Positions 58,175 through 64,000 of a stretch of 64,000 nucleotides of DNA are shown here, piece after piece. Made by a program: the position numbers and the translations under genes. Every line of letters starts with the position of its first letter. The first letter of the stretch is position 1. Location: assembly GCF_026342835.1 (NCBI RefSeq), contig NZ_JAPEMI010000001.1, forward strand, positions 7,632,501-7,696,500, read 5' to 3'. The notes below the pieces were generated by a model that had not been told where the DNA came from, did no database searches, and worked only from the letters and a program-made list of their open reading frames with translations. The stretch is from Streptomyces sp. NBC_00154. GTDB taxonomy: Bacteria; Actinomycetota; Actinomycetes; Streptomycetales; Streptomycetaceae.

Positions 58175-59476
58175 TCAGTGCTGCAGGGCGGCGGGGTGGT
58201 CGGCGGGGTTCCCGCGCCATTCGATCAGGAAGACGGTTGCGTCGTCACTGGTGGACCCGCCGCGTTCCTGTTTCAGGGCCTGGGAGAGCCGGAGTGCCTC
58301 GGCCCGCATTCCTCCTTCCCGGTGTTCGAGTCGGTTGACGCAACCGATGAGCTTTTCCTCACCGAAGGGTTGTCCGTTTGCGTCCCGCTCTTCGATCACC
58401 CCGTCGGTGTAGCACAGCACCTTGTCGCCACGCTGGAGCTGGAGCTCGTTGAGGGAGGGGCATGTACCGCCGAGGCCGACCGGCAAAGTGATCGGACCTT
58501 CCAGCTGGCGCACCACCTGCTTCTCCCGGATCAGTAGCGGTACGGGGTGGCCCGCGTTGACCCATTGGAACAGGCCGGTGGTGATGTCCAGTTCCATCAT
58601 CTGCGCGGTGCCGAAGTGGTCGGCCCCGAACTGTTCGGCGATGGCCTGGTCCATATACCGGTACTTCTCGGCCAGGCCGATGCCGGCGCGTCTGGCATGC
58701 CGGTAGGCGCCGATGGCGAGGGTCGCCATGGTGGCGGAGTCCAGACCGTGGCCCATCGCGTCGATCACGGCCGCGTGCAGGATGTTGTCGTTGAGGGCGT
58801 AGTCGAAGCTGTCGCCGGCGATGTCATACGAAGGATCGACGGCCCCGCCCACCGCGACCTGCGGCACGGACAACGTCAGCGGCGGCAACAGGGACCACTG
58901 CATTTCCGCGGCCACACTCATCGGTTCACGGCGGCGGGCCTGGAAGAACCGGTCGGTGTAGGCATGCTTGGTGACCAGAATGTCCGCGACCAGACTGGCG
59001 AGCCGGCGCAGCAGCCGCCGGTCGTCGTCATCGACGGCGTCCAGGGTCAGGGCCAGCACTCCCACCTCGTCGCTGCCGTCCAGCAACGGCAGATACATCC
59101 GCACGCCGTCCGCCTGCCCGACCTCGACGGGGGTGGCCCGCAGGAACGCCGTACCGGCCGGAGAATCAGCGATCTCCTCGGGCTTGCCGACAAGGAGTCT
59201 CTGGCCCGGCAGGGGCACCAGCAGTTCGCGCCCGTAGTCCTGCAGGAGGATCGAGACCTCGCGGCCACCGATGCTGGCCACCTCTTCCGCGATCATCGGA
59301 GCGATCAACTGCGGCGGCATCTCATGCGCACGGTCCAACAGCAGACCGAGGAGCCGCTCACCGAACCCCTCCGACCGGTCCACCACCTTCCTGCCGGGCC
59401 GCCGCTCACGTTCCTCCACAGCCGCAGCCGCCCCTTCTGGCCTGACCGGCCGCAATCGTTCACCTTCGTGAGACAT
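58175..59476 (-). CDS. SpoIIE/PP2C-family phosphatase with N-terminal sensor region
   Basis: The 433-residue protein starts at ATG 59476 (MSHEGERLRPVRPEGAAAA). A GAF-like region (about residues 60-185, REVSILLQDYGRELLVPLPG) precedes the phosphatase domain: MQWSLLPPLTLSVPQVAVGG, metal Asp in DIAGDSFDYALNDN, DAMGHGLDSATMATLA, LQWVNAGHP-type NAGHP, DKVLCYTDGVIEERDANGQP and TSDDATVFLIEW. It should dephosphorylate an anti-anti-sigma factor (STAS) protein. Unlike the protein at 26260 it lacks an ATPase domain. No STAS or RsbW gene is adjacent. Confidence 0.93.
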   Translation of the reverse strand: MSHEGERLRPVRPEGAAAAVEERERRPGRKVVDRSEGFGERLLGLLLDRAHEMPPQLIAPMIAEEVASIGGREVSILLQDYGRELLVPLPGQRLLVGKPEEIADSPAGTAFLRATPVEVGQADGVRMYLPLLDGSDEVGVLALTLDAVDDDDRRLLRRLASLVADILVTKHAYTDRFFQARRREPMSVAAEMQWSLLPPLTLSVPQVAVGGAVDPSYDIAGDSFDYALNDNILHAAVIDAMGHGLDSATMATLAIGAYRHARRAGIGLAEKYRYMDQAIAEQFGADHFGTAQMMELDITTGLFQWVNAGHPVPLLIREKQVVRQLEGPITLPVGLGGTCPSLNELQLQRGDKVLCYTDGVIEERDANGQPFGEEKLIGCVNRLEHREGGMRAEALRLSQALKQERGGSTSDDATVFLIEWRGNPADHPAALQH

Positions 59477-60083
59477 CGACCATCGCCCCAGAAATTCGCT
59501 CCCCTGATCATCGCCGCCGACAGCTGACTCACAGGCTGTGAGGGCTTCCGTGGCCGGTGAATCACTCCACCAGTGCAAACGGGATCGGTATCGGGCTGAG
59601 GCTGAGTCAGTGAGGTTGCCGCAAGGGCGGCACCCCGGTGCAGGCAAGGCGATCTGGCCTGCCTCCTGACCGCACCCGACCGAATGCCTTTCGAACGTTC
59701 GCACATGGACACGACACGTCGGGGTACGCGGAGCCTGCACAGGCTGGGTCGATTCAGCCTGTGTTCCCCGGTGCTCGCATCGGGAAGGCCCCGTGACCTG
59801 TCGGCGGGTCACGGGGCGGATGGCCGTCGCCGGGTCTCCTGGCGACGGCCACACCTCCCAATCAGCGCTGATACTTCCGGTACTTCCGTCGGTCCTCGGA
59901 TCGGTCCCACGGAGACGGTTCTACCGACGAACTGAGGGGTGTTGTAGGTGGGTTACCCGGACGTGCCCAGCAGATCGCGTCGTGTGGTCACCAGAGCCGG
60001 GAACGTGTCCGGCCACGCCGGGCCATGCCCTGGGACCGGTCCAGTCGAGCTGTTCCTGCAGGGCGTGCTGGCCCGGGAGGTTG
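59477..60083. other. Intergenic region with a terminator hairpin
   Basis: About 600 bases upstream of the SpoIIE gene and downstream of the WxL-like pair. No supported gene. CCCCGTGACC (59788-59797) pairs with GGTCACGGGG (59806-59815), probably the terminator for the minus-strand surface-protein operon. Confidence 0.5.
59788..59815 (-). terminator. Hairpin in the gap left of the WxL-like operon
   Basis: A perfect 10-bp GC-rich stem with an eight-base loop lies about 270 bases beyond the stop of the minus-strand operon. Confidence 0.5.
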
Positions 60084-61112
60084 TTACGCGGCAGCTGTTC
60101 GTCTGTCGTGGCGGCGGCGGATGCGGTTGGTGATGATCAGGAGGGCGGTGCCCAGCAGGAGGATCCCCGCGATCAGCCCCTTGAGTGCGCCACCGCCGGA
60201 CGTTTCGGCGTCCACCGCGGCTGCTGGGGCGATGCCGTGGGTGTGCGGGAATTTGATCTTCGCGTGGAACTTCTTGACGAGCAGTCCGCTTCTGAGTTCA
60301 AGGGTGGCGCGCCAGGGGCCGTCGGCGACGTCGTCGGTTACGGGAATGATCACGGGCTCGGACTGGTGGGGTGCCAGGCTGGTGCCCAGTTGTACCTGGT
60401 AGGGGCCTGCGCTCAGGCTTCCGGACACCGAGGCGAGTTTCAGGGTGCCGGACAGGTCCAAGGCGCGGCCGCCGGTGTTGATGATCTGGGCGCGCACGAT
60501 CGCGTGGCCGTCCGGGCCGCGTTGAGCTGTCATGGTGTGCGCGGTGAAGTTCGGGGCTGGGGGGTTGTGGCCGCCGACTGAGAGATACATCCGGATGCCG
60601 GTGCGGCTCACCAGGGCGATACCACCACCTCGATCGCCCCTGACTTGAGCCCAGATCACGGCATAGCGCTCGCCGGGCGCCGCGTCCCTGGGCACCTTGA
60701 TTGTCACGGTGTCGCGGAGGGTGTCGTGGGCGGGAACATCGAGCGTCCTGCGTCGCAGCTTTGTCCAGGACGAGAGTTCGTTCCGCTTCCTGCCGGCTGC
60801 TCCTACGAACGCGCCGTGGGTGATGGTGGCGGCGGCCGGATACACCTCGACGTGCAGGGTGGAGTCAGTGGTGTTCAGTACTTCGATGCGGCGGTGCACG
60901 GTCGTGCCCGGCGTCAGGTTGTCGATGATGTAGTGCCGTGCTCGTGGATCGTCGGCCAGGTCGGCCGGGATGTCGACGAGGCGTACGCCGACGCTTCCCT
61001 GGCCGAAGTCCGACGAACGTGCCGGCGCGGCCGCTGTGTTGGTCGCAGGTGAGGCGGCGCCGGTGGCCGCGATGAGTGCCGCGGCCACCAGAGCCAGGAC
61101 GAAGCTGCGCAA
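60084..61112 (-). CDS. WxL-protein peptidoglycan-domain (DUF916-like) membrane protein
   Basis: The likely start is TTG 61112 with GGGGGGA upstream; there is no good ATG or GTG. The 342-residue product opens with a signal peptide (LRSFVLALVAAALIAATGAA). DUF916-like beta domains follow: GVRLVDIPADLADDPRARHY, LTPGTTVHRRIEVLNTTDST and GERYAVIWAQVRGDRGGGIA. Near the C-terminus comes a membrane helix (LKGLIAGILLLGTALLIITN) and a basic tail (RIRRRHDRR). It should sit on the cell surface anchored by its tail and hold the small secreted protein encoded just upstream. Confidence 0.85.
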   Translation of the reverse strand: MRSFVLALVAAALIAATGAASPATNTAAAPARSSDFGQGSVGVRLVDIPADLADDPRARHYIIDNLTPGTTVHRRIEVLNTTDSTLHVEVYPAAATITHGAFVGAAGRKRNELSSWTKLRRRTLDVPAHDTLRDTVTIKVPRDAAPGERYAVIWAQVRGDRGGGIALVSRTGIRMYLSVGGHNPPAPNFTAHTMTAQRGPDGHAIVRAQIINTGGRALDLSGTLKLASVSGSLSAGPYQVQLGTSLAPHQSEPVIIPVTDDVADGPWRATLELRSGLLVKKFHAKIKFPHTHGIAPAAAVDAETSGGGALKGLIAGILLLGTALLIITNRIRRRHDRRTAAA

Positions 61113-61146
61113 GGTGGAGATCCCCCCAGTGTTTTCGGTGTGTGGG

Positions 61147-61680
61147 TCAGGCCACGGAGTGGGTGATCGTCGAGCTGTAGGTGCCGGCCAGTGCGTCCGC
61201 GGGGATGGTGACGGAGATGGTCGGGTTCCACACGGCGGTGTTGATCCCGGACACGCTGGTGGCGGTCTGGACAGGGCCTGGCGGGTACAGGGGGTCCAGG
61301 TTGCTGGCGTTGACGATGGCGTTGCCGGTGACCGTGGCGGACGGCGTGCTGTAGCTGCTGGAGCCGGGGGCGGAGACCGAGATGCTCTGCGGTCCCGTGA
61401 AGTCGGTTCCGTTCGCGGTGACGACCCAGCCGGTCGTACCACCCCGGTTGTCTGCCACGGTGACGTTCCCCAGCTGTGCGCTGACCGTCTGGGGGGTGCT
61501 GCTGGCGGCAACGGTGCCCAGGCTCACCGGCCCCGTCGGCACAGTGATGTCGATGGTGCCGGTGGTGATCGAGAGCGTCACCGGCGTGGTTCCGCTCTGA
61601 TCGGCCGAAGCCGGTAGGGGAACGGACAGAGCCGCCACCAGGCCGACTACGAGCGAAGCGGCCGCGATACTTCTGCGCAT
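61147..61680 (-). CDS. Small secreted WxL-like surface protein
   Basis: From ATG 61680 (GAGG six bases upstream) the 177-residue product has a signal peptide (MRRSIAAASLVVGLVAALSV, PLPASA). The mature part is Ser/Thr/Gly-rich beta sequence: LSITTGTIDITVPTGPVSLG, GGTTGWVVTANGTDFTG and IPADALAGTYSSTITHSVA. The GWxV segment and the final GTYSSTITHS are like WxL-domain surface proteins. It is the first gene of a two-gene operon with the DUF916-like anchor protein, matching the WxL/DUF916 pairing known from Firmicutes. Function is probably wall or surface attachment. Confidence 0.75.
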   Translation of the reverse strand: MRRSIAAASLVVGLVAALSVPLPASADQSGTTPVTLSITTGTIDITVPTGPVSLGTVAASSTPQTVSAQLGNVTVADNRGGTTGWVVTANGTDFTGPQSISVSAPGSSSYSTPSATVTGNAIVNASNLDPLYPPGPVQTATSVSGINTAVWNPTISVTIPADALAGTYSSTITHSVA

Positions 61681-62031
61681 CTTGATCCTCAAATCGGGGG
61701 TCAGGTGCAGGTGTAAGTCACCTCCCGCCTGCTATCGGCAAAAGATCGCAATCAAGATCGCTTTCTTGCCTGTTTTCATCAGATCGGCCGCCATTTCCTC
61801 TTCTGAATGGTTTTTCCCTATAGTTCCATCAGCTGGGCAGGAGCCCGGTCAGTGAGCGGACTATCGCTAATCAGACTGAAGTAACCAGACCTGAAGTGCT
61901 GGTTGGGTGCCTTCTGTGCAGCCGTACTGGCTCAGGGCCGCACCATGTGGCCGGACGTGCGGCTCGGCCAGGAAGCCTTGGGCCCTCACGACAAACTGCT
62001 TGAGGCATCGGTCAGCTCAAACAATCCACCT
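61681..62031. promoter_or_regulatory. AT-rich promoter region of the WxL-like operon
   Basis: About 350 bases; 61730-61870 is notably AT-rich for this genome, with repeats of AAGATCGC. It must contain the minus-strand promoter, but I cannot pick convincing boxes. Confidence 0.4.
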
Positions 62032-62300
62032 TCAGACTGAAGCCCACTCCAGCCCGAGTGCGGCGAGCTGCGCGAGCTGGTCATCGGTGAGCCGGTCCCG
62101 CCGACTTTTTTGGTTACTCAGAAACACGCCCGACCGCACTGTCGTGCCGTCGGGGAGTTCTTCGACGTGGCCCCTTCCGACCACGTGCTTCCCCTCCCGC
62201 GCGATGTACTGCTGGCGGGCCACGACGCCCCGTGTGAGGCATCGGAGCCTTTCGCTGCAGCCTTCGCACTGACTGCCGCTGCGGCTTTCTGGGGCCGCAC
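62032..62300 (-). pseudogene. Helicase-associated-domain fragment
   Basis: The minus strand reads GHVEELPDGTTVRSGVFLSN, then QKSRRDRLTDDQLAQLAALG and LEWASV-stop. This is the end of the repeated helicase-associated (HA) domain found at the C-terminus of large streptomycete helicases. A short upstream piece (QYIAREGKHVVG) belongs to the same domain. The helicase itself is absent. Confidence 0.6.
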
Positions 62301-62394
62301 AGCCAGTTTTCACGCCCACCTCGTCCGGGCAATCGACGTGATCGTGTTCTCCGGGGCCGTCAGCAGAGCGCGAGCGTGCCGCACCTGTTGCTCC

Positions 62395-62520
62395 GCCATG
62401 GCGGGCGGCCGGCCGGCCGATACGCTTCCCGCGGGCCCGCGCTGCGGCCAGGCTCTCGTGGGTGCCCTGCACGATCAGTTCCCGGATGAACTCCGCGCAT
62501 GCGGCGAACACGTGGAACAC
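62395..62520 (-). pseudogene. Serine recombinase (resolvase) fragment
   Basis: The minus strand reads MFHVFAACAEFIRELIVQGT, then HESLAAARARGKRIGRPAA. This is the end of the resolvase catalytic domain and the GKRIGRP linker of serine recombinases. The catalytic Ser region and the C-terminal helix-turn-helix are missing. Confidence 0.7.
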
Positions 62521-62690
62521 CAGGCGGTCGCCCGGAGTCGTCGTCGGAGCACGCTACCGGCCCGCCGGGGGCGGCCCGGCCCGGCCGAGGTCTGGACGAC
62601 GCTGCGGCGGAGTAGCGGATGCGCTGCTACGTCCCTCCCATGAGGTCGGGACGGGGTGCCGTCACAGAGGGGCGGGCATATTGTCCGTAT

Positions 62691-63113
62691 ATGGGTGACG
62701 TGAGGTGTGACTGGTGCGGTGCGCGGCTGCCGGAGGCTGCGGGCCGCGAGCGCCGGTACTGCGGGCCGGCGCACCGGCAGGCGGCCTGGCGGGCCCGGCG
62801 CCGTTGGCGGGAGGCAGCGCCCGCGCGGAAAGGGGTGGCCGCGGTCGGTGAGGTCCTGCTGCTGCAGGTCTCACGCGTCGTGCGGCTGCCCGTAGTGCCG
62901 CCACCACCGGGTTCGCCTGTGGGATGGAACTGCGCTGCCGTGGCCCAGGTGTCTGATCTGGCTGGACAGCTGGTCCGCGCGGCGGTGCTGGCGGATCGGC
63001 AGGCCGGGGCAAGCTGGGCGCAGATCGGTGCGGGGCTGGGGATCAGCGCCGAGGCGGCCCGAAGCCGCTTCGGGCGCAGCCGCAGTGCCGCGCCTGTCGG
63101 CCGGGGCGGGTGA
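62691..63113 (+). CDS. Zinc-ribbon plus helix-turn-helix hypothetical protein
   Basis: The 140-residue protein starts at ATG 62691 (MGDVRCDWCGARLPEAAGRE). The N-terminus has a CxxC...C metal-binding pattern (CDWCG, YCGPAHRQAAWRAR). The C-terminal part AVLADRQAGASWAQIGAGLG and ISAEAARSRFGRSR is a helix-turn-helix. It is probably a small DNA-binding protein. Its stop overlaps the GTG of the next gene (GTGA), so the two are co-translated and likely work together. Confidence 0.75.
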   Translation: MGDVRCDWCGARLPEAAGRERRYCGPAHRQAAWRARRRWREAAPARKGVAAVGEVLLLQVSRVVRLPVVPPPPGSPVGWNCAAVAQVSDLAGQLVRAAVLADRQAGASWAQIGAGLGISAEAARSRFGRSRSAAPVGRGG

Positions 63114-64000
63114 CGGCCGTGCCGGGTCCCGCGGTCCCCGCAGATGCCAATGGCTCCGGAGAGGGGCTGCTGGATGCGGTCCTGGCCGACGTCATGCGGG
63201 ATACCGGCGCATCGGTGGGGCTGGTGTTTCTGCTGCCGCCGGGGGAGCGGGTGCTGCGGCTGGTGTTGGCTTCCGGGATGTCCCGGGAGATCGCCGCTCC
63301 CTGGGCCCGTGTTCCCGTTGATGCGGCGATCCCGGTGGCGGACGCCGTGCGCCAGCGGCGCCTGGTCTGGCTGGGTAGCCAGGAGGAGATCGCCCGCCGC
63401 TACCCCCGGATCAGCATCGTCCTGCCGTATGACTTCAGGGTCGCCGCAGCCCCGGTCACCGACGGCACCACCGTGTGGGGCGGCATCGTGTTGCTGTGGC
63501 CCGTCTCGCACCCGGCGCAGCTCAGTGCGGCCGAGCAGGAGACGATCACCGCCTGCTGCCGGCGCGCGGCCCCGCTCCTGCAACAGGCCGCCGCCAGCGG
63601 CCGTCCGCTGGGGCCCGCCGACGAGCCCCGTCTGCTGCCTGCGCTGCACTCCCCCGAGGCCGACTCGGCCCAGGCCATGGCCGCCCTGGACTGTACTGAG
63701 CGGCTGCCGGTGGGCTGCTGCGCGCTCGACCTGGACGGCCGGCTCATCTACATCAACCCCGCCGGCGCCGAACTGGTCGGTGCCGATGCCGCCTCCCTGC
63801 TGGGCAAGCGCCCATGGGAGGTACTTGGGTGGCTGTACGACCCGGTGTTCGAAGATCGATACCGGGAGGCGGTGGTCTGCCAGCAGACCACCTCCTTCAC
63901 CGCCAGCCGTCCACCCGACATCCGGCTGTCCTTCCGGCTCTATCCGCACGACAGCGGCATCAGCGTCCACATCACCCTCACCGGCGGGGACCCGACTGCC
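63110..64000 (+). CDS. GAF-PAS signalling protein, cut by the window edge
   Basis: The frame from GTG 63110 is open for 297 codons to the end of the window. Residues about 10-160 are GAF-like (LLDAVLADVMRDTGASVGLV, AAPVTDGTTVWGGIVLLWPV). Residues about 190-297 start a PAS domain (PVGCCALDLDGRLIYINPAG, AELVGADAASLLGKRPWEVL). In streptomycetes this arrangement usually leads into a SpoIIE phosphatase, but that part is not visible. Translation is coupled to the zinc-ribbon protein. Confidence 0.8.
   Translation, partial: MTAVPGPAVPADANGSGEGLLDAVLADVMRDTGASVGLVFLLPPGERVLRLVLASGMSREIAAPWARVPVDAAIPVADAVRQRRLVWLGSQEEIARRYPRISIVLPYDFRVAAAPVTDGTTVWGGIVLLWPVSHPAQLSAAEQETITACCRRAAPLLQQAAASGRPLGPADEPRLLPALHSPEADSAQAMAALDCTERLPVGCCALDLDGRLIYINPAGAELVGADAASLLGKRPWEVLGWLYDPVFEDRYREAVVCQQTTSFTASRPPDIRLSFRLYPHDSGISVHITLTGGDPTA

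Noticed and set aside
1-64000. tRNA, rRNA or replication origin
   Set aside because: I saw no cloverleaf, rRNA signature, dnaA-box cluster or parAB pair. The absence is by eye, so a short tRNA could have been missed.

Overview
The window looks like accessory DNA from a Streptomyces-type actinomycete. It is uniformly GC-rich, uses many GTG starts, and encodes typical streptomycete families: a CU044_5270-type partner of an ECF sigma factor, HxlR, MarR and CGNR regulators, SpoIIE phosphatases fused to GAF and ATPase domains, secreted M4 and S8 proteases, GH27, DinB and CbrC. I saw no rRNA, tRNA or replication origin. The many broken genes and at least ten kinds of transposase suggest a chromosome arm or a large plasmid. 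The genus is inference.

Layout. 1-4.2 kb: recombinase and transposase remnants, an intact ECF sigma/partner pair, a broken response regulator running into a short degenerate CRISPR array, and a truncated methyltransferase. 4.9-11.2 kb: two large secreted proteases in tandem. 11.6-31 kb: a block of small metabolic and detoxification-like enzymes (three NTF2/SnoaL-like proteins, two tautomerases, two alpha/beta hydrolases of which one is fused to a SnoaL domain, a flavin reductase-like protein, an MBL hydrolase, a nitrilase, a broken NmrA protein) with MarR, HxlR and CGNR regulators and a GAF-SpoIIE-ATPase switch protein. 31-38 kb: a lipoprotein, a PIN protein, a secreted GH27 glycosidase and a HEAT-like protein. 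38-58 kb: a mobile-element graveyard (IS200/IS605 TnpB, IS6, IS5/IS1031, IS3, IS110, IS630, ISKra4 and IS21 pieces) with islands of cargo: a sulfur operon, a Fic/Doc-like toxin-antitoxin pair, a methyltransferase and CbrC. 58-64 kb: another SpoIIE phosphatase, a WxL-like cell-surface pair, and a zinc-ribbon/GAF-PAS pair running off the end.

How it works together. The strongest hidden signal is a repeated promoter-operator. Five sites carry a GAGnATATnCTC palindrome over the -10 box, with TTGCCN 17-18 bases upstream. They face two paralogous NTF2-like genes, a nitrilase, a tautomerase and a secreted His-rich protein. A close variant (GAGCAAGTGCTC) sits in the promoter of the MarR gene, so a scattered MarR regulon with autoregulation is the simplest reading. 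A second circuit is the HxlR gene divergent from a five-gene oxidoreductase/hydrolase/tautomerase run, with two inverted copies of a GTTCCCATTTGGAAC-like site between them.

The second notable result is an IS5-family (IS1031-like) unit at 43409-45081. Its 17-bp inverted repeats and TAA target duplications enclose both the transposase and an intact DinB-family gene. Removing the whole unit plus one TAA restores an open frame across an OLD/TOPRIM-like gene fragment, so the DinB gene appears to have moved as a passenger.
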